Source: JAWLHU01 sp041690255 (lineage in GTDB: Bacteria > Bacillota > Sulfobacillia > Symbiobacteriales > Symbiobacteriaceae). From it: a stretch of 64,000 nt of DNA. Position numbers and translations under genes: made by a program. Below the pieces are notes generated by a model. The model worked only from the letters and a program-made list of their open reading frames with translations, made no database searches and was not told the origin of the DNA. Where the stretch lies: assembly GCA_041690255.1 (NCBI GenBank), contig JAWLHU010000017.1, positions 1-64,000 on the forward strand, written 5' to 3'. Positions 7,935 to 15,924 of the stretch are shown here, one piece after another. Numbering within the stretch: position 1 is the stretch's first letter; every line of letters starts with the position of its first letter.

Positions 7935-8105
7935 CCTTCTTTCATCCGGACTCTACCGTCGGCCCCGGAATCTCACCGGAGTCTGCACCCGCAGAGTTCT
8001 CACTCTGTGGGGCTCGCGGCGCTCGTCTCCTCCACTCTGGAGCGGGAAGCATCACCGCCGGTTGGGAATTGATGGGCATGACCCATCTCACCCTACCCTG
8101 AAGGC
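7935..8105 (-). promoter_or_regulatory. FMN riboswitch (RFN element)
   Basis: The minus strand carries the conserved RFN segments in order: GCCTTCAGGGTAGGGTGAGAT, AATTCCCAACCGGCGGTGAT, GCGAGCC, GACTCCGGTGAGATTCCGG and GCCGACGGTAGAGTCCGGATG. FMN binding is expected to favour the terminator at 7838-7875 and so switch off ribD-ribU. The class is certain from the sequence; the direction of control is the known behaviour of the family. Confidence 0.96.
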
Positions 8106-8121
8106 GTATTGTTTGGTTGTA

Positions 8122-8151
8122 ATGATACCATGATCCCATCTTGAGTCGCAA
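8122..8151 (-). promoter_or_regulatory. Sigma-A promoter for the FMN-riboswitch unit
   Basis: Minus-strand TTGCGA (8151-8146) and TATCAT (8127-8122) are separated by 18 bases. Transcription would start close to the first bases of the RFN element. Confidence 0.65.
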
Positions 8152-8216
8152 CAGCACGAAAGATGGATATGGGTGGCGTCTTTGGTTGGTAACGTTTCGC
8201 CATCCGGACGGTTTCT

Positions 8217-10073
8217 TTACAGGCGGAAACGGCCTACCTGTTCCTGCAACTCCTGTGCGATTTTGGCGAGACCCTGGGCCGATGTCGCCACCTCCTCGGA
8301 GGAGGCGGTCAGCTCTTCGACCGACGCAGAGACCTCTTCGGTGGACGCCGCATTCTCCTCCGAGAGGTTGGCAATGCGCTCCATCGCTTCGGTCACCTGG
8401 GCGGCACCGGCGGCCATCTCCTCCGTGGCAGCCGTGTTCTCCTCGGTCACGGCGGCCATGGCGTCGAAGGCCTGGACCACGTTGCGGGCGTCCTCTTGGA
8501 CCTGCTCCGTTGCCGCGGCAATGCTGCCGACATCGGCCGCTGCCTGCTCGACGGTCACCAGGATCTCCTGCAGGGCTTTTCCAGCCTCCGCGGCAAGCCG
8601 GCTGCCGCCCTCCACCTCATTCGTGCCGGCGACCATGGCCTGCACTGCCTCGACGGTCCTGTCCTGAATGTTGCGGATCAGGTTCGCGATATCCTTGGCC
8701 GACGTGGCCGAGCGCTCTGCCAGCTTGCGCACCTCTTCGGCGACGACCGCAAACCCACGCCCGTGCTCCCCGGCCCTGGCTGCCTCGATCGCGGCGTTCA
8801 GCGCCAGCAGGTTGGTCTGTTCCGCAATGCCGGAAATCACCTCGGTGATCTCGCCGATCTGCAGGGAGAGCTGCTCCAGGTCCTTGATCTTGCTCGCAGA
8901 CTCCCCGACCACCGTGCGGATCCGTCCCATGCCCTCCACCGTGCGACCGACCACGTCGGCACCAGCCCTGGCCGTGCCGGCCGCCTGGCGGGCCCCTTCC
9001 GCGACGCCGCGCGCGTCACCCGTGACGCTCTCCAGGGCGCGGACCATCTGGTTGAGCAGCCTGGCTGCCCGCTGTACCTCGGCGGCCGACTGGCCGGCAC
9101 CACTGGCGATCTGCTGAATGGTCTGCTGCAATTGATCCATGGTGCGGCCCACATCGACGGCGAACCGGGACTGCTCGCTGGCGCCGCTGGCGACCTGCCC
9201 AACCGCCTGCGCCGCCTCCTGGGCCGCCTGCGCCGACTGCTCGGACGAGGCCGAGAGCTCCTCCGATGCGGCCATGACCGACTGCGTGTTGACGGTGATT
9301 CCGTGCATGACCTGGCGCAGGTTAAGCGCCATCTGATTGAAGGCTCGGGCCATCTCCCCGACCTCGTCCTGGGTCTTGACCTTCAGTTCCTCGACCGTCA
9401 GGTCGCCTTCAGCCAGGCGCTGGGCCGTGTTCGCGACGGCGATCACCGGACGGGAGATGCTCCGTGACATGAAGATGGCCACACCGAGGCCGATGACCAT
9501 GGCTACCGCCGCAACGGCCAGGCTCAGAATTCGGGCCTGCGCGGCCGCGTTCTGGGCCGAGAGGCTCACTTCGTCGCCGCGCTGTACCTCATACGCAACC
9601 AGTTCCTCGACGGCCTTGTTCAGATCCTGGCGCGTCGTGCGCAAACTGCGGCCCGTGAGGTCTTCGATCTCCGCCTCGCTGAAGGAGGTGCGGTTGAACA
9701 GGGGGATCGCAACGCTCCCGTACGCCTGCTTGGCCTGCTCGATCCTGGCCAGGATTGCCTTGCCCTCGTCGGCCCGGACCAGTTCCTGCAGCATCGCAAG
9801 CGCCTCATCGGCGTCCCGCTTGGCGGCGTCGAAGTCATTCCGATACCGGGCTTCCCCCGTCAGCAGGTATCCAAGGGTGGCACGCGCCTCGTCCAGCATG
9901 TCGGCGTCCAGACGGCGGGCCTGGACCATGGCCTCATCAATCCGGTCGGTCAGATCAATATACTCGGCGACCACCGTGTTCAGGCTGCTGATTCCAATGT
10001 AGGCCACGACACCCAGCAACAGGAGCACAACCAGGAACCCGGACATGAGCTTGGTACCGATCGTCATTCGCAT
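8217..10073 (-). CDS. Methyl-accepting chemotaxis protein behind a c-di-GMP riboswitch
   Basis: A 618-residue chemoreceptor. Helix 1 (about residues 10-30, LMSGFLVVLLLLGVVAYIGI) leads into a helical extracellular four-helix-bundle-like sensor. Helix 2 (about 180-202) is followed by a HAMP linker (SISRPVIAVANTAQRLAEGD). A long coiled-coil signalling domain follows, with the hairpin tip EQTNLLALNAAIEAARAGE. It would signal to CheA/CheW, which are not in this window. ATG 10073 was chosen over the much longer frame because AAGGAG lies 11 bases upstream. The leader contains a c-di-GMP-I aptamer and terminator, tying expression to the motile/sessile switch. The ligand is unknown. Confidence 0.92.
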   Translation of the reverse strand: MRMTIGTKLMSGFLVVLLLLGVVAYIGISSLNTVVAEYIDLTDRIDEAMVQARRLDADMLDEARATLGYLLTGEARYRNDFDAAKRDADEALAMLQELVRADEGKAILARIEQAKQAYGSVAIPLFNRTSFSEAEIEDLTGRSLRTTRQDLNKAVEELVAYEVQRGDEVSLSAQNAAAQARILSLAVAAVAMVIGLGVAIFMSRSISRPVIAVANTAQRLAEGDLTVEELKVKTQDEVGEMARAFNQMALNLRQVMHGITVNTQSVMAASEELSASSEQSAQAAQEAAQAVGQVASGASEQSRFAVDVGRTMDQLQQTIQQIASGAGQSAAEVQRAARLLNQMVRALESVTGDARGVAEGARQAAGTARAGADVVGRTVEGMGRIRTVVGESASKIKDLEQLSLQIGEITEVISGIAEQTNLLALNAAIEAARAGEHGRGFAVVAEEVRKLAERSATSAKDIANLIRNIQDRTVEAVQAMVAGTNEVEGGSRLAAEAGKALQEILVTVEQAAADVGSIAAATEQVQEDARNVVQAFDAMAAVTEENTAATEEMAAGAAQVTEAMERIANLSEENAASTEEVSASVEELTASSEEVATSAQGLAKIAQELQEQVGRFRL

Positions 10074-10114
10074 GGTCTCACTATCTCCTTCTCCTGAGGG
10101 GCCATTTGACCAAC

Positions 10115-10138
10115 AGAAAAACCTCCCCGCGGGGAGGT
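10115..10138 (-). terminator. Terminator in the chemoreceptor leader
   Basis: ACCTCCCC and GGGGAGGT form a tight hairpin, followed on the minus strand by TTTTTCTG. It lies between the c-di-GMP aptamer and the start codon, so it is the probable expression platform. Confidence 0.8.
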
Positions 10139-10162
10139 AGAAAAAGCGGCTTTGGCTCTCTC

Positions 10163-10258
10163 CTCCTGTTCGGTAGCCCGGCTGGCATCGAGGCAATCGC
10201 CCCCTTAGCTCCGTGGCTTTGCGACCCCGCCTTTCGACGGGAGTGCCGTTATCGCAGG
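10163..10258 (-). promoter_or_regulatory. c-di-GMP-I (GEMM) riboswitch
   Basis: The minus strand shows the GEMM-I core: CCCGTCGAAAGGCGGGG (GAAA tetraloop stem), CGCAAAGCCACGGAGCTAAG, then GCCAGCCGGGCTACCGA (tetraloop-receptor side). These match the c-di-GMP-I consensus in order and spacing. It controls the chemoreceptor gene through the adjacent terminator. Whether ligand turns the gene on or off cannot be told by eye. Confidence 0.88.
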
Positions 10259-10324
10259 TCGGACGTGGATGTACCAGGCCGAATCCATCTGATGCTCGAA
10301 TCGGTGAAGTCAGACATGCGGACT

Positions 10325-10353
10325 ATGATACAACATTAGTTCTACGTCTTCAA
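10325..10353 (-). promoter_or_regulatory. Sigma-A promoter for the chemoreceptor
   Basis: Minus-strand TTGAAG (10353-10348) and TATCAT (10330-10325) with a 17-base spacer, about 65 bases upstream of the c-di-GMP aptamer. Confidence 0.6.
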
Positions 10354-10467
10354 CGATATATAGAAAAGTTTAATGTCTCCAATAAAAAAACGCCACCAAT
10401 CATCCCGGAAAAAGCCCCAAAGCATCCACGGCTGACCTCTGATAATGAACGGGGCGAACTATTAACG

Positions 10468-10497
10468 TTGCTCACTATTGCTTTACTACGGTATAAT
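10468..10497 (+). promoter_or_regulatory. Sigma-A promoter for the ABC exporter genes
   Basis: TTGCTC (10468-10473) and a perfect TATAAT (10492-10497) with an 18-base spacer lie about 45 bases before the first ABC gene. Confidence 0.65.
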
Positions 10498-10542
10498 ACG
10501 GGGGTAGGGCTCTTATGTAGGGGAAAGGGGGGGCTGTTCTCC

Positions 10543-12300
10543 TTGAGGTTGTTTCGAAGGCTCTGGCCGTACTACAGACCGGGCTGGCTCCTGGTGACGC
10601 TCAGCCTGCTCCAGATTGTCGGGGCATCGCTGTTCGCACTGGCACAGCCCCAGATTATCCGCTATGTGGTCGACAAGGTCCTGACCGACGGCAACTGGAG
10701 CTGGCTCCTCCCCGGGGCGCTGGCTGTGGTGGTGGCGGCGCTGATCCAGGGCGGGCTGCGCTTCGGCCAGCGTTACACCATGGAACTGGTCTCCCAGCGG
10801 GTGATCTATGAACTGCGATCGACGATCTACCGGCATCTGCAGTCGCTCTCCTTCACCTTCTACGACAAGGCGCAGACCGGCGACCTGATGACCCGGGTCA
10901 CGGCCGACGTGGAGATTCTCCGCCAGGCGCTGGGTATGGGCGTCGTCAACGGGCTGATGCACCTCGGCACGGTCACGGGCATCATCATTGCCATGTTCTT
11001 CATGAGTTGGAAGCTGGCGCTGGCCTCGCTCCTCTTCATCCCGTTTCTGGTCCACGCGATCAGCCAGTTCTCGCAGAGGTCCCGCGGCGCCTGGAAGGCC
11101 GTTCAGGATCAGAACGCCCGCCTCTCGGCGACCATTCAGGAGAATATCGCCGGCGTCCGGGTCGTGCGGGCCTTCGCCCGGGAAGGTGACGAGGTGGCCA
11201 AGTTCGGCCGGGAGAACGGGCGCTTCCAGGAGCTGAACCTGGCCGCGATCCGGCTGAACTCCTTCTGGACCAACTACATGAACTTCCTCACCGCATTGGG
11301 AGCGGTCTCGGTCCTCTGGTACGGGGGCCGGCTTGTCATGGCCGAGCAGATCTCGATCGGCACGTTGATCGCCTTTAACGCCTATGTCGCACAGTTGCTC
11401 AATCCGGTGCGCATGCTCGGCTGGATCCTCTCGCAGTTCGTGCGGGCCGGGGCTGGGCTGCAGCGCATCTACGACCTGTTGGACACCAAGTCCGACCTGA
11501 AAATGAAAGCGGATGCCATCGTCCTGGGCCGGGTGACCGGCGAGGTGACGATCGAGGATGTCGCCTTCTCCTACGAGGGCGGGGAGGCGGTGCTGGAAGG
11601 GATCGATCTGACCGCCCAGCCCGGGCAACGGGTGGCGATTCTCGGCCTGACCGGATCGGGCAAGTCATCGCTGATCAACCTGATCCCCCGGTTCTACGAC
11701 CCGACCGCAGGCCGCGTGCTGATCGATCAGATCGATGTGCGCGACGTCACGCTGGAATCGCTCCGGCAGAACATGGCGATCGTGCTGCAGGAGACCTTCC
11801 TCTTCAGCACGACGATCAAGGAGAATATCGCCTACGGCAAGCCCGACGCCTCGATGGATGAGATCATTGCCGCAGCGAAGGCGGCCCAGATCCATGCGTT
11901 CATCAACAGCCTGCCCGAGAAGTACGAAACGGTGATCGGCGAGCGGGGCGTCGGCCTCTCCGGCGGCCAGAAGCAGCGCATCGCCATCGCCCGGGCCATC
12001 CTGACCGACAACCCAATCCTCCTGCTCGACGAGTCCACATCCGCGGTCGATGTCCAGACCGAGCACCTGATCCAGGAGGCCATGGACCGGGTCATGCAGA
12101 ACCGGACCGCCTTTGTGATCGCCTCCCGCCTCTCCACGGTCATGAACGCCGATCAGGTGATCGTCATGGAGCAGGGGCGGATCGTGGAGCGCGGCACCCA
12201 CGCGGAGCTGATCCGGCAGGATGGGCTCTACCGCAGGATCTACGAGCTCCAACTGAAGCCGGCCGAAGAGGCCCGGCAGCAGAAGGGGGTGGCGGTCTAG
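10543..12300 (+). CDS. ABC exporter half-transporter, degenerate-site subunit
   Basis: A 585-residue half-transporter: six membrane helices (about residues 15-300) and a nucleotide-binding domain. Walker A is GLTGSGKSS, the signature LSGGQ and Walker B ILLLDES. The H-loop histidine is replaced by Ser (VIASRLSTV). The partner gene has a normal His but a changed signature (LSVGQ). Together they would form one consensus ATP site and one degenerate site, as in asymmetric exporters of the BmrCD/TM287-288 type, although Walker B Glu is kept here. TTG 10543 is chosen because a run of G lies ten bases upstream. It is immediately followed by the partner gene. Substrate is unknown; lipids or drugs are usual. 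Confidence 0.88.
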   Translation: MRLFRRLWPYYRPGWLLVTLSLLQIVGASLFALAQPQIIRYVVDKVLTDGNWSWLLPGALAVVVAALIQGGLRFGQRYTMELVSQRVIYELRSTIYRHLQSLSFTFYDKAQTGDLMTRVTADVEILRQALGMGVVNGLMHLGTVTGIIIAMFFMSWKLALASLLFIPFLVHAISQFSQRSRGAWKAVQDQNARLSATIQENIAGVRVVRAFAREGDEVAKFGRENGRFQELNLAAIRLNSFWTNYMNFLTALGAVSVLWYGGRLVMAEQISIGTLIAFNAYVAQLLNPVRMLGWILSQFVRAGAGLQRIYDLLDTKSDLKMKADAIVLGRVTGEVTIEDVAFSYEGGEAVLEGIDLTAQPGQRVAILGLTGSGKSSLINLIPRFYDPTAGRVLIDQIDVRDVTLESLRQNMAIVLQETFLFSTTIKENIAYGKPDASMDEIIAAAKAAQIHAFINSLPEKYETVIGERGVGLSGGQKQRIAIARAILTDNPILLLDESTSAVDVQTEHLIQEAMDRVMQNRTAFVIASRLSTVMNADQVIVMEQGRIVERGTHAELIRQDGLYRRIYELQLKPAEEARQQKGVAV

Positions 12301-14103
12301 ATGGGATGGGGCGGACCTGGCGCTTTTCGGCTCGATGAGTACGACGTAAAGCTGCGCGATATCAACCCGAAGGTCTACCGGATGATGTGGTCCTTCGTGC
12401 GCCCCTACGTGGGGCGACTGGCCCTCGGTGTCCTCCTCATGGCGGCGACCGCCCTGACCGGTCTGGTGGGGCCGTACCTGGTCCAGCAGGCGATCGATAC
12501 GTTTATTGTCGAGGGGAATGTAACCGGGCTCAACTGGGTCGCAGGGGCCTTCCTGATCACCGCCTTCCTGAACTGGTGGTCAAGTTACGGGCAGACCTAT
12601 ATTGTCTCGTGGGTTGGCCAGACGATTATCTATGATCTGCGGGAGCGGATGTTTGCCCATCTGCAGCGGCTCTCATTCCGCTTCTTCGATTCGATGGCCA
12701 CCGGCCGGATCATGTCCCGTCTCATGAGCGATGTGGACGCGATCAACCAACTGGTCTCCTCGGGCCTGGTCTCGATCTTTGCCGATACCCTGACGCTGAT
12801 CACGATCATGGCGACCATGCTCTCCATGAACTGGCGGCTCGCCCTGGTCTCGTTCATCACCGTGCCGGTGTTGGTGGGCGTGCTCCAGTATTTCAAGAAC
12901 CGGCTGCGGGACGCGTTCATGCAGATGCGCCGGCGAGCGGCCGATATGAACGCCAACCTCGCCGAGTCGATCTCGGGCATGCGGGTCACCCAGGCCTTCA
13001 CCCGGGAGGAGCAGAACCAGTCTCAGTTCAATCAGATCAACGAGCAGACCCGCCAGGCCAGCATGGACGCCGTCACGGTCTGGGCCATGTTCATTCCCAC
13101 GATCGAGGTGGTGGCAGCCTTCGGCGTCACCCTGGTCCTCTGGTATGGCGGCGTGCTGATCAAGGGCGGGACGCCTGGCGTCAGCGTCGGCCAGGTGGCG
13201 GCCTTCATTCTCTACCTGAACCGCTTCTTCATGCCGATCCGGGACCTCTCCCAGGTCTTTAACGTCTTCCAGGCGGCCATTGTCTCGGCGGAGCGGGTGG
13301 TCGAGGTGCTGGATCAGAAGCCCGAGATCGAGGACCGGCCGGATGCGTACGACCTGCCGAGGGCCGAAGGCTCGGTGGTCTTCGCGGATGTCGTCTTCGG
13401 CTACAAGCCCGATCAAACGGTGCTGAAGGGGCTGAACCTCCAGGCCAGCCCCGGCCAGACGATCGCCCTCGTAGGGCCGACCGGTGCCGGCAAGTCGAGT
13501 GTGATCAACTTGCTTGCCCGTTTCTATGAACCCCGCAGTGGAAAGGTACTGGTCGACGGTCACGATCTCAGCCGGGTGACGCAGCAATCCTGGCGCTCGC
13601 AGCTCGGGATCGTGCTCCAGGACACCTTCCTCTTCACCGGCACGATCCGCGAGAATATCCGCTATGGACGGCCCGACGCCACCGATCAGGAGGTGGAGGA
13701 TGCCGCCAGGGCGGTCGGGGCCCATGAGTTCATCGCCCGGATGTCCGAGGGGTACGAGACCCAGGTGAACGAGCGGGGATCTAAGCTCTCGGTGGGCCAG
13801 CGCCAACTGGTCGCCTTCGCCCGGGCGCTCTGCGCCAACCCGTCGATCCTGATTCTCGATGAGGCGACGTCTAACATTGACACCTACACCGAGACTCTGA
13901 TTCAGGAGGCCCTGAAGCGGCTCCTCCAGGGACGGACCTCCTTCGTCATCGCACACCGGCTCTCGACCATTCGCTCGGCCGACCGGATCTACTTTATCGA
14001 TGATGGCCAGGTGGTCGAGGAGGGCACCCACGACGAGCTGCTGGCGGCAGGCGGCCGCTACGCCGACCTCTACCTGGGGCAGTTCACCGCCCTGGACGGC
14101 TGA
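12301..14103 (+). CDS. ABC exporter half-transporter, partner subunit
   Basis: A 600-residue half-transporter with a 35-residue cytoplasmic lead, six membrane helices (about residues 40-330) and a nucleotide-binding domain. It has Walker A GPTGAGKSS, signature LSVGQ (the second Gly is Val), Walker B ILILDEAT and H-loop VIAHRLSTI. Catalytic Glu and His are intact, so this subunit supplies the active ATP site when paired with the LSGGQ of the upstream subunit. The ATG directly abuts the upstream stop codon, indicating translational coupling and a heterodimer. Tandem 15-bp repeats overlap its stop codon and a terminator follows. Confidence 0.9.
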   Translation: MGWGGPGAFRLDEYDVKLRDINPKVYRMMWSFVRPYVGRLALGVLLMAATALTGLVGPYLVQQAIDTFIVEGNVTGLNWVAGAFLITAFLNWWSSYGQTYIVSWVGQTIIYDLRERMFAHLQRLSFRFFDSMATGRIMSRLMSDVDAINQLVSSGLVSIFADTLTLITIMATMLSMNWRLALVSFITVPVLVGVLQYFKNRLRDAFMQMRRRAADMNANLAESISGMRVTQAFTREEQNQSQFNQINEQTRQASMDAVTVWAMFIPTIEVVAAFGVTLVLWYGGVLIKGGTPGVSVGQVAAFILYLNRFFMPIRDLSQVFNVFQAAIVSAERVVEVLDQKPEIEDRPDAYDLPRAEGSVVFADVVFGYKPDQTVLKGLNLQASPGQTIALVGPTGAGKSSVINLLARFYEPRSGKVLVDGHDLSRVTQQSWRSQLGIVLQDTFLFTGTIRENIRYGRPDATDQEVEDAARAVGAHEFIARMSEGYETQVNERGSKLSVGQRQLVAFARALCANPSILILDEATSNIDTYTETLIQEALKRLLQGRTSFVIAHRLSTIRSADRIYFIDDGQVVEEGTHDELLAAGGRYADLYLGQFTALDG

Positions 14104-14145
14104 GGCCCGTTCTGCTGAGGCCCGTTCTGCTGAGGCCCCCTCTGC
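14101..14145 (+). repeat. Three tandem 15-bp repeats at the stop codon
   Basis: TGAGGCCCGTTCTGC occurs twice without a gap, and a third copy has two changes. The first copy begins with the TGA stop of the ABC gene, so each copy supplies another in-frame TGA. This looks like replication slippage next to the terminator. Confidence 0.85.
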
Positions 14146-14180
14146 GCACTCACCCGAGATGGTGGGTGCGTTTCTTTTTT
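14146..14180 (+). terminator. Rho-independent terminator after the ABC genes
   Basis: GCACTCACC pairs with GGTGGGTGC (one G-U pair) around a 6-base loop and is followed by TTTCTTTTTT. Confidence 0.85.
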
Positions 14181-14223
14181 GGGTTTTTTTATCATATTTT
14201 ATGGACACCTGGATCGAATTGGC

Positions 14224-14245
14224 GTATACTGGCATCATAGTATAC
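14224..14245. promoter_or_regulatory. Inverted repeat upstream of the export cluster
   Basis: GTATACT and AGTATAC form a perfect 7-bp inverted repeat with an 8-base spacer, about 60 bases before the first secreted-protein gene. It lies in a short AT-rich stretch that probably holds the promoter, so it may be an operator. Confidence 0.4.
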
Positions 14246-14307
14246 ACTTATTGGGATTATATTTTATTCTTTCCTCTCCTACCTCTTTCGAGCGGGTGGT
14301 GGCAAGG

Positions 14308-14805
14308 GTGCGGAAGGTACTGGGGGGCTTGCTGGTTGCGGTGGCGGTAACCGGACTCTTCCCCCTGTGGGCACAGGTCCAGGCCTTACGATTGGGCCAC
14401 GTAGATACCCCTGACACCGATCCCGCGGTCTACGGCATCTCGTCCGCCAACAGCCTTGTCCAATGCGGCATGCCCACACTCCTGGTCGTAGAGGCGGGCA
14501 CCCCTGTCACCGGCAACTTCATTCGCTGCACGAACAACCACGGGAGCCCGATCACCCTGAACTGGGCGGTGGTAGACGCAGGGCCTGGCAACTTCCTCAC
14601 CGGCGCCGGGTCAAGCACCCTGGTTGCCACGGGTGTGGCCACCTGCCAGAGCATTACCCTGACGCCGGGCAACAAGAAGGCGACCCGCACGGTGGTCTTC
14701 AGTGGCACGACCGATGCTACGGCTGGTCTGTACGTAGAGCTCTACTTCACCGGCGAGGTCACGGTGCAGCAGGGCACGGCGGGGTTGGGGGGCGGTTGTC
14801 CCTGA
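14308..14805 (+). CDS. Small secreted protein of the SipW cluster
   Basis: A 165-residue exported protein with a clear signal peptide: basic start, then LGGLLVAVAVTGLFPLWAQVQA. The mature part is rich in Thr, Gly and Val with strand-like segments (NFIRCTNNHGSPITLNWAVV, SITLTPG, TRTVVFSG, LYVELYFTG) and four cysteines. This resembles the beta-sandwich proteins processed by SipW-type peptidases. The start is uncertain: GTG 14308 gives a normal signal peptide, but GTG 14296 and 14299 are possible and no strong ribosome site is visible. It is first in a run of five same-strand genes. The exact family is not assigned. Confidence 0.65.
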   Translation: MRKVLGGLLVAVAVTGLFPLWAQVQALRLGHVDTPDTDPAVYGISSANSLVQCGMPTLLVVEAGTPVTGNFIRCTNNHGSPITLNWAVVDAGPGNFLTGAGSSTLVATGVATCQSITLTPGNKKATRTVVFSGTTDATAGLYVELYFTGEVTVQQGTAGLGGGCP

Positions 14806-14818
14806 CGGAGGGATCCTC

Positions 14819-15391
14819 ATGCGATTTCTGGTCTTGCTGGCGCTCCTCTTCGCTGTCCTGCTCTCGTTGCCCAGTGCACTGGCCGTTCGAACGGCTTCCG
14901 TTGGGAGCCCCGCGCAGGTGGCCGTTGTCGCCACGAGTTCGGCCCTGCTCTCCCTGGCGCCCGGCACCGGCAGCGGCAACGCCGCCGGCACAGCCAGGTA
15001 CCGGGATGCAGTGAGCCAGGACCTCCTGCTGCTCGACTTCACGCGGGGAGGAAGCGCCGGCACCACCTACGGTTTTCCGCCAAACAGCCTGACCTACCGG
15101 GATCGGTTCCGGTACCGGGGGCTCTTCACGGTCACCAATCGGAGCGCAGAGAGTCTCTGTATCTCCATTTACGTACCGGGGGGTGGGGTGGCCGACTTGG
15201 CCGAGATTCGGGTGCGCCCGGTGGGTGACACGGGCAGCGGAACCCAGGTGGCAGGTGCCGGAGGTGCACCAGTGGCGTGTACCACGAGCCTGGCACCCGG
15301 GGCTGCTTACGAGGTCGACTTCTGGTGGGAGATCAGTTCTACCGGGGGTGGGCTCCATAGCTTCACGGTTCGAGTCGAGGGCTCCCGCTGA
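14819..15391 (+). CDS. Secreted DUF1102-like protein
   Basis: A 190-residue exported protein. The signal peptide is FLVLLALLFAVLLSLPSALA. The mature part has LLLLDFTRGG, YRDRFRYRGLFTVTNRSAESLCISIYV and a C-terminal YEVDFWWEISS. The pattern of a disordered Ser/Gly start followed by an FTVTN strand is like DUF1102/camelysin-type surface proteins. GGAGGG lies seven bases before the ATG. It lies between two other secreted proteins and just ahead of the SipW-like peptidase, so it is a likely substrate. The DUF1102 label is moderate confidence. Confidence 0.7.
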   Translation: MRFLVLLALLFAVLLSLPSALAVRTASVGSPAQVAVVATSSALLSLAPGTGSGNAAGTARYRDAVSQDLLLLDFTRGGSAGTTYGFPPNSLTYRDRFRYRGLFTVTNRSAESLCISIYVPGGGVADLAEIRVRPVGDTGSGTQVAGAGGAPVACTTSLAPGAAYEVDFWWEISSTGGGLHSFTVRVEGSR

Positions 15392-15423
15392 GGCGGGAAG
15401 CCGTGAAAGGGAGGAATGGGTCT

Positions 15424-15915
15424 GTGAAGACGAAGGCGAAGTTCCTGGGTCTTGCCGTGGTTCTAGTGGCCCTGGCGGTGCTGGTCAACGTCCTGGCCTT
15501 GTCCACCGCCACGGTCAACAGCGGCCTGACGATCGACGTGGTCAACACCAGCAGCGCACTGGTCGCCCTGTCGGCGCCGATCACGCCCGATCCGGACGTG
15601 ACGGTCAGTACGGCGACCGGCATTCTCCAGTTGACCGTGGCCGACGGTGTCCAGCCGGATTCCGAATACACCTTCAGCCCTGTCTTCACCATTACCAACA
15701 ACTCGGCGGCTGGCATTACCGTTGACCTGACCGGCTCCAGTACCCCGGCGGGCATGACGCTGAGCTTCACAGAGGCGGGCACCGCCAACGCCATGACGGC
15801 CTACGCGCTTGCGGCCGGTGCTTCTGTCAGTGTGGCCATGAACGTCGCCAGCACCAGCGCTACGGCGCTCGGTAACTACACGGTGACCGTCCAGCTCGAC
15901 GCCACCAGCCCCTAA
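15424..15915 (+). CDS. Secreted TasA/DUF1102-like surface protein
   Basis: A 163-residue exported protein with signal peptide KFLGLAVVLVALAVLVNVLALSTA. The mature domain has the repeated strand pattern of the family: GLTIDVVNTSSALVALS, YTFSPVFTITNNSAAGITVDL and ALGNYTVTVQLDA. FTITNNS echoes FTVTNRS in the preceding protein, so the two are probably paralogues. GTG 15424 is preferred because GGAGG lies eight bases upstream; an earlier GTG at 15403 overlaps that site. The adjacent SipW-like peptidase suggests assembly into a surface fibre or layer, which is inference. Confidence 0.7.
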   Translation: MKTKAKFLGLAVVLVALAVLVNVLALSTATVNSGLTIDVVNTSSALVALSAPITPDPDVTVSTATGILQLTVADGVQPDSEYTFSPVFTITNNSAAGITVDLTGSSTPAGMTLSFTEAGTANAMTAYALAAGASVSVAMNVASTSATALGNYTVTVQLDATSP

Positions 15916-15924
15916 TCTAATGCC

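Noticed and set aside
10213..10542. Long N-terminal extension of the first ABC subunit
   Set aside because: It would begin inside the c-di-GMP aptamer of the divergent gene and cross the exporter promoter; the TTG at 10543 has a proper ribosome site.
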